Source: Mermis nigrescens
Lineage: Eukaryota > Nematoda > Enoplea > Mermithida > Mermithidae
Assembly (NCBI GenBank): GCA_036768485.1
Contig: JAVLUZ010000760.1
Span: 423,597 to 487,596, forward strand
Reading direction: 5' to 3'
Length of the DNA stretch: 64,000 nucleotides
Below are positions 10,676-33,954 of the stretch, in pieces. The notes beneath the pieces were generated by a model. That model was not told where the DNA came from. It made no database searches and saw nothing but the letters and a program-made list of their open reading frames with translations. How positions within the stretch are numbered: the stretch's first letter is position 1; every line of letters starts with the position of its first letter. Both the position numbers and the translations under genes were made by a program.

Positions 10676-13290
10676 CAACGGCACACACCTGGGAGGTGCG
10701 GTTTCTTTTAATCGATAGATAATTAAAAAATTCGATGCTGGTGTTTTTTTGTTTAAACTCAATACCGAGTTAGCAATGAGTGTGTAAAGTGTAAACTGAA
10801 AAATCAAATAGCTTGTGGAGGGCCAATTTTTTTAAATGTTGTCCCAGAGCTGTAGATTACGAATCTGACCTTAAAATTTCTTTACACTCAATGGTTGTTG
10901 CACAAAAATGTAAAGTAAACGGGTTTTTTACTCTTCGCGTGTCCTTTAGCTAAACTAACTCAATTTTAGTTTCTGTGCAGTCCAATTGGTTTTATGTTGT
11001 TGAGGAGGGCAATATCTTAAAACCCTTTCTTTTTCTCTTATTACGCAATATTTCTTGATCTGTGATCGTTTTAGTGTAAAGGGTTCGAGACAAAAAACGA
11101 AATTTCTTCAGCTACTCCGCTAAGTAGGCGGATTATGCTAATTATGCTCAAAAGGTGCCCTGACCTTGGCATTACAGATACAACTTTATTTTGTTTTTAT
11201 ACACCCAATATTGCGGTATTGGCACAAGTGTAAAGTTTACACCGAGAAGCATTTTTCTGCCCGGAGCATTGGGTAACAAACAATTAGCAGAGGACCAATT
11301 TTTTTAAAATATTGCCCCTCAGTTGTAGATTACGAATCTGACCCTAAACTTTCTTAACACTCAATGGTTGTCACACAAAAGTGTAGAGTATAATGTGACT
11401 AAGTATTAAAATCCGCAGATATGTTGAGTTGGTGCAGAGGCTGACGCATCCGTTCTCACATGCGGATTTAAAAAAAGACTAATGGGTTCAAATCTTCTGA
11501 ATATTGACTTTTTTATTTTTCTAATTCTTCTGGCAAAACCATGCACTCTATTTGTTTTATTCGTCTATTTAGGTTCTGCAAATGACACTTTTTTGTCTTT
11601 TGAATTGCGCCTTAGTTATCGAATGGGAGTGTAAAGAGTGCGAAAATCTGGGGGGGTGAAAAGACACCTTTTGGTTGAGTTTTCAACTTGTTTATGTCTG
11701 CCAACAACTCTGGTTATGAGTTTGAAAATTTTTTTGACAGAAATGTACTACGGATCAAGGACTATCTTGTGCTTACAGCAAACTTTCCTGCAATCAATAC
11801 ACAGTACCAGGGGTTCAAACTTTACACTCTAGTGGATGAGTGAAAAAAACAGATTTTGTCCAAGATTTCTCTGCAAACTTTTTCGGTTATGAGTTGGGAT
11901 GAATTGAATAAAATAGGAATAAAGTAATTTTTAAGGGCTACACGTCGAAGCAAGCCGCGTTCAAAAACGTAATATTGAGTTGTTTATGGAGGTGTAAAGT
12001 TCGAAATCTGAGGTGTAAAATAGGCGAAATAACAGGTTTTTGTCGTATTTTGATCGGTGAATCTTATCAAATATTTTGCGGAACATAACTTTGGCACTTA
12101 CAAACGTACTACAATCAAAGGGCTACAAACTGGCCCGAACCGGATTTATTTACACTCAATGGGGCGTAAGGTTCAGATTTTTAAAGTTTACAATGTGGTT
12201 AACAGTGGAAAATACGTCCATTTTTTTGTTCGCCATTTTCTCTGTTCAGAAGTGGGGCTAGGTCGAATAGGATAAAAATAAAGTACTTCCTAAGGGGTAC
12301 GCGTCACAGCGAATTGCGTTTTTTACATCAATATTTAGTTTTTTGGGAGATGTAAAGTCAAAAAATGGGGGAGTTAAACGAGTTTCTGTCTTGTTTTTTC
12401 TGCCAAGTTCTGGGTTATGAGTCTAAACATAATCTCAAGTCTAAAAATGAAGTGGAAACCAAATGTGATACGCCAGTTTGTTTCCACTCAACAATGGTGT
12501 AAAGTGGTTAACATCTGATATTTATTTGTCCTCGGGCCATTGTGGAGACTAAATTTTTTCATAAATGTTGATTGTAATATTAGAATTACGAATCCATCTG
12601 ACTGAAATTTTCTTTTCATTCTGTGGTTGTGTAAAGTTTACACTGCATATTAACTTTATTTCTAGAGCCTTGCGGAAGCTTACTTGTTTTTCAAAATGTT
12701 CTACGTAAAATCAGAATTGGGAATCTGACTGTTAGTTTACTCTACACATAGTAGTTGTGTAAAGTTTGCACTATTCATTTGTTGTTAAAATGTACTTTAT
12801 ACTATGAATTTATTTTACTTCCAAATCTGAGCGTTGGTGTTCCTTACACTTGATATTTGCGTAAAGTTTATGCAGAAAAACTTTGATCTGTTTAAATAAT
12901 GTAAGATTGTCTTGTTTAAAAAGGATAATGCTGATGTCAAGAACAATATTGTTTTCCGCGTTCTTGGACTGCTGTCATTATTGTGGCATGTTACTGTATT
13001 AAAATAAATATTTTACCATAAAAACGATTGAAAAAGCAGCACTTTAGCTATGCAGTAGCTATGGGAAATGATATTGAGTAAACTAACAGTCTTGCTAAGC
13101 CAATTGAATGAAATAGCAAACATCGGTGCATCCAAGACAATTGAAGAAATTGTTGGTGTAAAACAGTAGGAAACGCGTAAGTTGACTTGAAACGGAATAT
13201 GTAGGTACACTAGCATGCCCGTACCGATTGTGTGCACTAATAAATCGGCCCCTGCTGTGCTTGCTATAATGCTCATAACAAAATTAGAGA
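10676..13290 (+). repeat. 2.6-kb non-coding element with recurrent GTGTAAAG, copy 1
   Basis: This is the first of three long copies (others 33955-36830 direct and 41650-43760 inverted). It has no coding capacity that survives in the other copies. About fifteen gtgtaaag(t)-type motifs occur every 100-200 bp (for example near 10782, 11228, 11992, 12350, 12498, 12631 and 12758), often followed by ttcgaaatctgagg or tttacac. Repeated side blocks such as 'ggttatgagt', 'tgtactacggatcaagg' and 'gaatctgac' suggest it grew by internal duplication of a ~150-200-bp unit. An 87-codon frame on - at 13013-13276 exists only in this copy and is broken in copy 2. No terminal repeats were identified. Confidence 0.7.
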
Positions 13291-14019
13291 AAGTGTGATT
13301 TTTAGCAGATTTTGCGACTTTAGGTAGCTTTTTCCTAGTCCCCCCGTTTACATCCTTAATAATTCACAATCCCAAGTATATTCATCTTTTTTGTTCCATC
13401 GGAGCATTTTTCTCTGCTAGTCAAAGTATACTCAGGCAATGTTATATTTTTCGGAGGACCTTAAGCTGACAAAGTAATTCATTTGCATGCTGCTTATGAT
13501 CACTTCGATTTAATTACAAAAATGCCAGTGCACGCAAAACAATTTCACTCAGGCACATTCGGATAGCCTTCAAACATTATTAATTTTCAACTAAAAATTG
13601 ATCAAATATTTACCAGAGTAGGACCGCGGTTCGTGAATTACTTAAAAAAATCAATCAATAATCAAACTTTCATGGGAAACCCTCCATTTCCCAGGACTGA
13701 TCCCCTTATGCCACCTCCCATCCCTACGCGTAGGCCTGGGCGCCCTTAAGACCACCTCTCTAGGTTTATGGGCACCCTCCCCAGGGATCCCTTAGGCTTA
13801 CGGGGATGGTTCGGGCAGGCTTGAAGGAAAAACATCGATAATCATAGAATCCCAGGAAACCCCCTTTACCTCCCCTTAGGCTTTGGGGAACGCCCATCTA
13901 TCCTTCATCACTGCCTATGCTACAGCATTGCTCCCTGACCCCATCCCGGGGAGCAAATTTGGGTACGCCCGCCTATGCCTAAGCATCGGCTATGTTATAT
14001 CATGTGATGCCAGGGACAC

Positions 14020-14312
14020 CCCTCCCGTTTCTCCCAGGCTCTGTTTATGGTTGCCTTACCTATGCTTATCATAGTTTCGTCGTTTCTCCCGTTTTTACCA
14101 GTCTCTGTGAATGGTTGCCTTGCCTATACTTATCATAGTTTCGCCGTTTCTCCCGTTTCTCCCAGGCTCTGCGTATGGTTGCCTTGCCCATGCTTATCAT
14201 ACTTTCGCGTTTCTCCCGTTTCTCTCAGGCTCTGTGTTTGGTTACCTATTGTTAAAATGGTTACGCCGTTTCCCCCAGGCTCTGTGTTTGGTTACCTAAG
14301 GTTATTATGGTC
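14020..14312. repeat. Minisatellite, ~64-bp unit, about 4.5 copies
   Basis: Units begin ctcccgtttctcccaggctc at about 14022, 14086, 14150 and 14214, with a shorter last unit at 14266. Each continues with gtatggttgcct and atgcttatcatag. The long plus-strand open frame over it (14047-14490) is a by-product of the repeat. Confidence 0.8.
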
Positions 14313-14799
14313 CGTGTTCCAGCAATGTATATTTATTCTGATATTTCTTTCTCCCTATCTTTTTCTAGTAGGATTTACGGGTTGGGCCGTGCGACGGTCT
14401 CATTCCGCACTTGTCCTCGACGCGTACCGTCGGCGCATTTTATTGTTTTATTTGTTTGATTTTATCTCGACGTATTGTCGTCACCGGTGATTACTGGTTT
14501 TATGGAATTAAAACATGAGTTAAAACTTGTTGCGTTCATAGAAAATCACATTTTCAAATTAACCTGAAATATTTAAATTAAAAAATTTAGGACACGGCTG
14601 TCACTCGCTCCGAACTTACCTTCTTGCAAATTCATGTCCAGCAGTAATCAATTTAGGAAACGCTTATCTATTTAGATACATTATGTACGATTCTCTTTTC
14701 CAACCAGTCAGTCGAAAGTTAAAGGATAACAGGCCTTGAAGAGCTGAGTCAGGTCCAACCCGCAGTAGTAAACGCGGGCATAGTTACCCGAGCTCATAC

Positions 14800-14999
14800 C
14801 AAGAGCGAAACCGCCTCAGCAGCAAATGAACTTGCAAATGCGATGTCTTCCTGGCCCACGCGTATAAGCAATATTGTGTCCTGCGTATTGTTGCCTCCAT
14901 CCGGGTAAAGCGGGCATCCTTCTAATTGGCAAGGGAACCCTACTTTGCATATCTCGTGGCAACCCAAGAGGGTCAAACGACCATTTTCACATATATAGA
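14800..14999 (-). CDS. Possible exon of an unrecognised cysteine-rich protein
   Basis: A 66-codon open stretch reads ENGRLTLLGCHEICKVGFPC, then QLEGCPLYPDGGNNTQDT and ILLIRVGQEDIAF. It has a consistent acceptor (TAAG|TC) at 15000 and a donor (TTG|GTATGA) at 14800, giving 200 nt with closed phase. Six cysteines near the start and an ordinary amino-acid mix suggest real protein, possibly extracellular. I cannot name the family. It lies divergently about 700 bp upstream of the kinase start. No matching exons were found to its left inside the window. Confidence 0.3.
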
Positions 15000-15697
15000 C
15001 TTACTATTTAAAATTTGGATAATGTAATGAATTCCATATAGATTTTTGTGTTTATCCAGCGCTTAATTAATTTCAGTGATGTATGCACGTATGATAGAAA
15101 AGAAAACGAAATTATATGCATAATTTTCCCCTAGTCAGTTTATGAGCGCATTTCTTAACATCGTTTGGTTCGCGAAAAACCCGAAAAATATCGGGATTAT
15201 AAAAACAACTTAAATTTTTAAGCATGCGGAAGGACAGATTGGCTGGATTCGCATAGATTCTTTCATACTACCTATGTACCTAACATACTGATATCGAATG
15301 ATATAAGCATGTGTGCACAAATACACGTATTGCTTGTACATATATAAAAAGTGAGCGTAATTTTTTATCTTGTTTACGCTTATCACTAGCCTTATATTCT
15401 GGTTGTAATTAGCTCCTGAAACGCGTTTCCTTGTCGAAGAAATTTCAAAACAAACCAGCTTTTTATCATTAAGATCAGCTGCCGGAACAAAATTGACAGG
15501 AGAGCATGTCTCTGCTTTGTCTTAATGCAGGCATTTGGTTCTCTCAACGGGGGCATGATAAAGCAATAGGAAGTGTACTAGTTGCAATGGAAATTTCGGT
15601 CATCTGCACTTCATTGCTGATTTGATCGGAGTTCTCAATGATGCAATGGATCGTCTGTGTGATAGACCACATCCAAATCGGTTTTAATTTCGAAGAA

Positions 15698-27930
<12,233 letters not shown>

Positions 27931-27960
27931 CAAATTACGTATCTACCACATACATTTTGT

Positions 27961-27966
27961 AATAAA
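27961..27966 (+). promoter_or_regulatory. PolyA signal AATAAA of the kinase gene
   Basis: A canonical AATAAA lies 30 bases after the stop codon (TAA 27928-27930). The short 3' UTR fits the compact spacing of exons 6-10. Confidence 0.6.
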
Positions 27967-28189
27967 AATAACTGTCAGGGATCTGTGACTGTGTTTGTGT
28001 ATTAGTTGTTAAAGTAAAATTACTGTTCAAGAAACATCGAAAAAGTGAAAATTTTGATGGATGCCTGCAAAAGACCTCTGAACCGATGGATAATGCAAAG
28101 AACGGTGGTTGTACATATATATGTAAACTGCAGGAAAACCACTTATCCAAATTCTAGGAGTTTAAGTGATGAAAAACTAGTTAAATTCT

Positions 28190-28560
28190 CAAAAACATTC
28201 CAAAATTCAATTCTGTGTGATTTATCGATTTTTGGGGGTCTACTGGACTTCGGGGTTCTAAACTCCCCACGCCCGTGTGTGTTTATAATACAGCAGGGTG
28301 ATTAAATTAATAGGTGGGTACGTCGCAATGTATAAAGCAGTAGCTTGTCAGCTCACGAGCAGACATGTGTATCTCCATGAGAAGTCCGCAAAAAATACTT
28401 TTTGTGCATTTCCTGTGAAAAAAGAAGAAGGTAAGGACAATCTGACAAAAGTCAGCTAGGTGCTTTAATCGATCGTCTGTTGAACATTATAAAATTTTTA
28501 TATATTTACTGTGCCGCAAGCTGGCAGATGTCGATCAATGCATTGAACTGATTTAATAAC
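28190..28560. repeat. Truncated MITE plus unique non-coding DNA
   Basis: 28190-28290 (attcaattctgtg..gggggtct, ccccacgcccgtgtgtg) matches the end of a MITE also seen at 39510-39650. Nothing is recognised in the rest. Confidence 0.4.
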
Positions 28561-29002
28561 CAATGTGTTTCAGCTTACTGCCGGTAAGAATTTCTATAAT
28601 AATAAGAAGTCAATCAATATGAAAAATAGGAGACAAAATAAGGAGAAAAAAGAAAAAAGGAAGACAAGCAAGAATAGAAAAGAAGTAATAAGATTTATTA
28701 AAAATAAAGTATGGAAAAAATATAATAAAATTGAAAAGGAAAAAGAGAAACAAAAAAGACATAATGGGTTTCGGATTTTTCGCCCTCCCCCATGAATAGC
28801 GTTGATTACTGCACCAAACAACATGTGACCCACAATGATTTATTAAACTTCATATTTTTGGTGTAGTTAATTAATTATATTTGTAACCGGCAAGCATTGG
28901 CCACCCATGTTGTATTTGCTCAGGGGCTGACCAACTAGGAGCATGGGATTTGACCTAAAATAGTTGACGAAGAAAGGAAACAACCTATCTATGTACTTTG
29001 CA

Positions 29003-29162
29003 CAGGCACGTAGCTGGCCCTCCTATTTTGGGGGGACCAACACCAATTTTGGGGGGTCTAAGCCAAAAATAGCACAAAATAACGTGTAAAAAGTCCTATT
29101 TTTCCGGTTTTTTCTGAATTTTGGGGGTCCGGACCCCCAGTCCCCCCACAGCTACGTGCCTG
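29003..29162. mobile_element. hAT MITE, CAGGCACGTAGCTG family, 160 bp
   Basis: Perfect inverted ends CAGGCACGTAGCTG and CAGCTACGTGCCTG, with an exact 8-bp duplication actttgca (28995-29002 and 29163-29170). Other members: 46200-46871, 48417-49100 and 52492-52647. Confidence 0.9.
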
Positions 29163-29345
29163 ACTTTGCAATGATTTTAGGTCATCGACTATCGTAAGTT
29201 CTCAAATTTTTCCACTTTCTTGGCGGTCTGTAAGCCAATTTTCTCATTTTCTTCCATTTTTTGGCATGAATAACTACTAAAAATTCTCTTCGCTTCGCGT
29301 TAAACGCTTTAATAGGCTTTGCTCCAAGTAATTTAAGTCTCTAGA

Positions 29346-29385
29346 CGTGTGTTTGTGTGTGTGTGTTTGGGTATGTATTGTGTGT

Positions 29386-29433
<48 letters not shown>
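29346..29433. repeat. (GT)n microsatellite
   Basis: An interrupted then pure GT run, about 88 bp. Open frames on both strands here (histidine/threonine or cysteine/valine runs) are artefacts. Confidence 0.95.
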
Positions 29434-29434
<1 letters not shown>

Positions 29435-29589
29435 GGATTTTCGCCTATTTTCTGGCACTTTGCACCGGGCTTCAGCAATAGCTTGAGAAATTCAAATACT
29501 TTTGACACAGAATTGCTTGAAATTGTGCAATTGTTCCAATAAATCTTTGCACAAATCATTTTAAGTAATAATGGACAATACATAGTCGA

Positions 29590-29950
29590 ATCCTACTAAT
29601 AAACACCCTGGAGGGACAAAGAGGTTCCGTAATTAATAACCGAGTGTACTTATTAACCGAGTTGCACTTATTTACCTTTACATGTTAAACGTTGCGCTAT
29701 TATAGCCAAAAGTAATAAAATATGGCCTAAACATTACTGTGTCCCTCTTGATATTACTGATTTTAACTTTCACTGTGCTTAATGCGTGATGTTGTGTTTA
29801 CAAAACGAGTTTAATTGACAATCGGTGAATTACACTAACGTTCAGTCACTTGCTATGGACGAATGTTTACTAAGCGGGCTGATCAGCACATTGTAATATA
29901 GCCACGGTCTTGTGTTAAGCGAGTGCTTATTAACCCTCCGTTTACCGCGC
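29590..29950. repeat. MITE with CGAGTG/TTATTAA blocks, possibly pogo-like
   Basis: It shares repeated blocks (gtcgaa..taataaacac, attaataaccgagtg, cgagtgcttattaacc) with the element at 58199-58628. The exact right end is not clear. Confidence 0.4.
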
Positions 29951-30630
29951 CCGATGTCGGAGGCATAATGAATCGCTTTATCAGCATCTTTTCTGTTCTT
30001 CCTTATCCATGTGTCCAAAACTTTGGCAAGCCTCGTTTTGTCTTCAATTACATCGAATTTAGTGGTTCAGCTTGATGAGAAGTTATAGAGCAGTAAAACA
30101 CAAGCATTTTTGGCCTATATCTACATTGATATCACAAAAAACTCAAAATTGGAAAATAAGGTTCTTATGAAAAATATAGCGGTTTATTCCTTTCCAGCAT
30201 TTTATATGCAACCCCTGGGTCCGGTTTTCGAATGAAGGGGTTAAGCTAATCCCGGAATTAAATTCGATAAATTTTGTCGAGATGAGGGTTAAATAATTCA
30301 TCCCCGGCTTCCGAATGAAGGGGTTAACTAACCCTCAAGGGTCAATTTTAATCCTTTGGGGTTAACTTAATCCCAGGGTTGATTTAAGCCTTGGGGGTAA
30401 GTGCGTTGTATATAATATGCATTTGATATCAGTACTTACATATCTCAGGTTTCCGAATGAAAGATTAAATTGTTGAGGGTTAACTTTCCTTGTTTTGTTC
30501 TATAAAAATTAACCCTGATGCCGATTAGGATTTATTCCTGCAAACTGTATTGGTCGTTCACGGTTTGGTGTGTATTAGAATTCTGAATAGCTTTAAATTT
30601 TGTGCTATTGTGAGAAAAAGTAAATTGAAT

Positions 30631-30857
30631 TATAATCTGTTTCATTTAACTTTGCGGTTTTCATTTGAATTTAATCAGGATGAATCAGGCTACAAAAGTG
30701 GATTAAAATTTTGATGCAGTAATGCGCTTTAAAAATGGCAAACATCTCCCCATAACTCGGTATACTGTAGAACATCGAAACTATGGTGTTAGTTTACAAC
30801 ACTTTCATTCAGTTTAAATTTTTTCAAAAACGTCAAAGTTACATGAAACGGACTATA
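30631..30857. mobile_element. TATAGTCTGTT-type MITE, 227 bp
   Basis: Ends TATAATCTGTTTCATTTAAC and GAAACGGACTATA are inverted copies. It is the same family as 38318-38556, sharing ttgcggttttc, atttaatcaggatgaatc and aaatggcaaac. Confidence 0.75.
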
Positions 30858-31012
30858 GTATGCAAATTATGTATTCGATAAACAATGAGATGCAGATTCC
30901 AGAATTTTTGATCTTTGTATTAACACTGCAAATATCATGAAATCTTCGATTGTCCAGTTCCAAATTTTTCATTATCGGAATTCTGAGTCTGACTATCTAA
31001 CGGTTTATCATA

Positions 31013-31588
31013 CAGGGTGTCACGAAATGATAGCCCCCTCCAGAAACCGACTTTCAAGAATCATAGAAAAAATATACAAATACCATGTTGTAGAGTATTC
31101 AATTCTGCGTCGGATGCTTATTTTATCAAAGCGCAATGTGCACCGGTTAATTTTTTATTGATCAGAAACAAAAAATATCTCAGTATTTCGAATTTCACGA
31201 CTACGTCGATTTAAAAATCCATATAGCCGTCTTCAGCTTAGTCGACCTGCCTTAAATGCATAGTCATTGAACATAACAGATTGTCAGACTATTACGCATC
31301 ATATTCTAATTCATTTAACACCATACACCAATTTTTCAATGCTGTTTCTGCAGAATAGCGACCGATTTCTGACTCCATGTGCACGAGCTTTTCTAATCGA
31401 TTCGTCACAACTTTACTAAGATAGATCTTAATCAGAGCTACTTTTAAAAATTTCTTTCTTGCAATGTATAAATCACTTTTTACTATTCAAAGCAGAATTG
31501 AATGCTCTACAAGATAGTGCTTACAGATTTTTTCTATCGTACCCTGAAATCAATTTTTGGAGGGGGGCTATCATTTCGTGACACCCTG
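31013..31588. mobile_element. Foldback element with CAGGGTGTCACG termini, TA duplication, 576 bp
   Basis: Inverted ends CAGGGTGTCACGAAATGATA and its complement are perfect over about 28 bases and are flanked by TA (31011-31012 and 31589-31590). A second inverted pair follows inward. TA target and CAGGG ends suggest the Tc1/mariner superfamily. No transposase is inside. Confidence 0.8.
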
Positions 31589-31637
31589 TACATGTTCTAT
31601 TCCGAGTTTGATGATTTATTTTTAATATACGCAGGAT

Positions 31638-32215
31638 GTATTTGAAAGGGAACGAGGGGCGGCCGCCCTCCCCCCCGTTGGTTAAAATAGTTGGCGAGAT
31701 AAAGAATGAATATTTATTTTGCAACATTTTTTGGCCATCGACCATCGTAATTTCTCAAATTTAACACCTGCATGTATATGACATTCATCCACTTTCTTGG
31801 TTTGAAAGCCATATTTTTGTAATTTTCTTACATTTTTTAGGATAACTTCTGAAAAAATTTTGCGCTTCGCACTGAATGCTTTGATGCACAAGAACAGGAA
31901 ATAACGAATTGTTCAAGTGTCTTAACGTCTTTCTGTCGAAATTCCACAAATTTCCCCTGGCTTCGCGCCAAGTTTTAGCTAAAGTTGAAGAAATCGAAGC
32001 ACTTCTTTTTACAAAATTGTTACAAATTGTGAAACTTTTTGCAAAAGTTTTACATCAGAAATCATTTTGACCAAAAATATGCAATATAAAACGGCAAAAA
32101 ACGCTATTATGCACGTACGAGTAAGTAGCTGGTTTCAAACTTATTTTTGACTGTTCTGAAAAAGTTGGGGTACCGACCGCCCCCTCCTCCTTGCTAAAAT
32201 CCTAGATCCGCAACT
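31638..32215. mobile_element. hAT-type element, GGATCTAGGATTTT family, degraded
   Basis: The left part has the ggggcggccgccctcc block. The right end tgctaaaatcctagatccgc matches the ends of the elements at 50673-51213, 53984-54591 and 57561-57976. Variants of the short GAA-loop motif lie near 31860 and 31960. No clear duplication. Confidence 0.5.
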
Positions 32216-32821
32216 GACTGAATATTATGTAGTACATAAGTATGTAAAACTCCGTATATCCGTCACATTTGACAACTGGTATTGTCGATCGCTACATTCC
32301 AATAGTGATAGATGCAAAGTGTACTTGCTCATGCTCGGATTTATTCAGATTTTTTGAAATATCGAGTAGTTGTGTACAATGCCAAATATCAACCAGCTAT
32401 GCCCTGAATTCAAATGCAATGCATAGCTACACGAATATTTGCACATTAAATGCATGAAGTAGGGTTAATTTTAACCCTTGAGGGTAACCCTGGGGTTAAA
32501 TTTCATTCGGAAACCGGGGATAACCTTATCCCGGGGTCAACTTAACCCGTGGTTAACTAACCCTGGACTTAATTTAACTCCGGGGTTAATTTTAACACAC
32601 AACAGAAATCTATTTTTTCTTGTTTTTGCAAAATAGCTTTTTAGTTTTATCTCTTTCAATAATAACTTTCACAGAAAATAACATACATATTTAGAAAGAG
32701 CAAAAAAAATTGCAATAAATAAAAGTAATACTGTCACAGCATGTAAAGACGGTGTAGCTTAATATAGACTAGGAGCTTTTGTTATGATGGTGCGCTTCGA
32801 TTGTAAAAACATCAGTTAGCT

Positions 32822-33449
32822 AAGACAAAATGCGGCCGACTGTTTCGAAAATTTGGCAAAAGACAATTGTTTTTGGTTAATGAGTCATATTTTACCTTCT
32901 CTCATTCCTCAATTAATGGAAATGGAGGATATTATACCAGAGATGCTTCAGCCAAAGCTAAATTTGAGGACAAAGCTTTAGTCTGGATTGCCATAGGCCC
33001 TAAGGGCATGAGTCAGCCGTCAATTCGGAAATCGGGCTACGCAATAACTGGCCAGCGTCATTTAAATGAAGGCATCAAGCGTCGAATGATTCCTTATATT
33101 CGAGCAAACTACATTCAAGGTGAATATGTCTTCTGGCCTGATCAGGTGAGCGCTCATTACGCGAAAACAGTGGTCGCTTATCTGAAGTCGGAAAACATTT
33201 ATTTTGTTGACAAGCTTTTGAATCCTGCTTGTGTCCCCAAAATACATGCTATTGAGAACTTTTGGAATTATCTGTTGTCCCTTTGTTTGCGCAAAGGCAT
33301 GGCAAGCTAAATGTTTAGCTCACTTGATCAGACGAATTAGATTTTGCTTGAAAAAATTTGATCCAGCTGTTGTACAAAAGCTGTCTCTGAGTAGCCGAAA
33401 AAGAATCGATAGCACTCGTTGCAGCGATGTGATTGAAAGCCGCGCATAG
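32822..33449 (+). pseudogene. Tc1/IS630-type DDE transposase, C-terminal part, inactive
   Basis: Tc1-family transposases cut and join element ends using a D-D-E/D triad. Readable: RQNAADCFENLAKDN (about 32825), NESYFTFSHSSINGNGG, KALVWIAIGPKGMS, FWPDQVSAHYAKTV, AIENFWNYL, then after a frameshift near 33290 LIRRIRFCLKKFDPAVVQ to a stop at 33449. The usual first catalytic aspartate (D-E-S-Y-F) is Asn (N-E-S-Y-F). The second Asp (FWPD) and the Glu (IENFW) are present. The DNA-binding N-terminus is absent and at least two frameshifts occur, so it is dead. Confidence 0.8.
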
Positions 33450-33756
33450 TTTCATTTTGTTAGCTTTTTGTTTTCCTTTAGAGCCATATATTACTTGTTG
33501 AGTTTTTGTTTTCGGATTATATATAAAAGTTTATTCCGAATGAGTCTCATTTTTTAGTGGACATCCCTTATGTAGTTTATCCCCGGATGAATTCAGATTT
33601 CGGTGACAGCCCATTGGAAAAAGTTGAGGTACTGCAAACCTTTGCAAAATTCCTGGATCCGTCACTGTTTTTGTTATTTGCTAAGCATTTCCAAAAATTA
33701 GCTCGATCTTACACAAGCCCATTTGTTAAATGCAATTTCCTGTTTATTGCAAAGGT

Positions 33757-33895
33757 GGGGGCGAAACACCCGAGGGGCGAAATGTTTGGGAGCGAAACAT
33801 CCGAAAGGCGAAAGTGTATGGGTGAATGTTCCCGGGGCGAAACGTGCCTGAGGGGGGCGAATCGTCGGGGACAAATCTTTCGCGAACCATGCAGG
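33757..33895. repeat. Degenerate GGGCGAAA tandem stretch
   Basis: About nine units of gggcgaaac/ggcgaaatgt type with variable spacers. It gives open frames on both strands that should not be taken as genes. Confidence 0.6.
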
Positions 33896-33954
33896 TAAGT
33901 ATTCGTATATCATAGGTAGCGCGTTAGCGCGTACCTAAAATATACTTGGGTACC

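Larger units (their letters stand above)
13290..15690. other. Upstream region of the kinase gene, mostly non-coding
   Basis: 13288-13435 is an inverted copy of the end segment of the 2.6-kb element (cctagtccccc, ttaataatt, ttgttccatcggagc). 13660-14020 is unique DNA with C-rich blocks. A minisatellite at 14020-14310 and a possible minus-strand exon at 14800-14999 are listed separately. No promoter element can be named with confidence. Confidence 0.4.
30205..32600. mobile_element. Composite element with GGGTTAA palindromic subterminal arrays
   Basis: The left flank (30205-30530) and right flank (32460-32600) carry inverted copies of a block reading ggtt(t)tccgaatgaa followed by many aaccc(c)/(g)gggtt units and ccgggg. 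The layout (short palindromes packed beside the ends) matches the two Harbinger elements in this window, so a Harbinger relation is inferred. Inside lie a 227-bp TATAGTCTGTT MITE (30631-30857), a TIR element at 31013-31588 and a further hAT-type fragment ending at about 32215. Confidence 0.5.

Noticed and set aside
13013..13276. 87-codon minus-strand hydrophobic frame in the 2.6-kb element
   Set aside because: Broken by stops in the second copy (36540-36830), so it is not a conserved protein of the element.
14047..14490. 147-codon open frame on + upstream of the kinase
   Set aside because: It is read through a 64-bp minisatellite; the protein is a repeat of the same unit in shifted frames.
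29341..29583. Histidine/threonine-rich or cysteine/valine-rich frames
   Set aside because: Direct translation of the (GT)n microsatellite.
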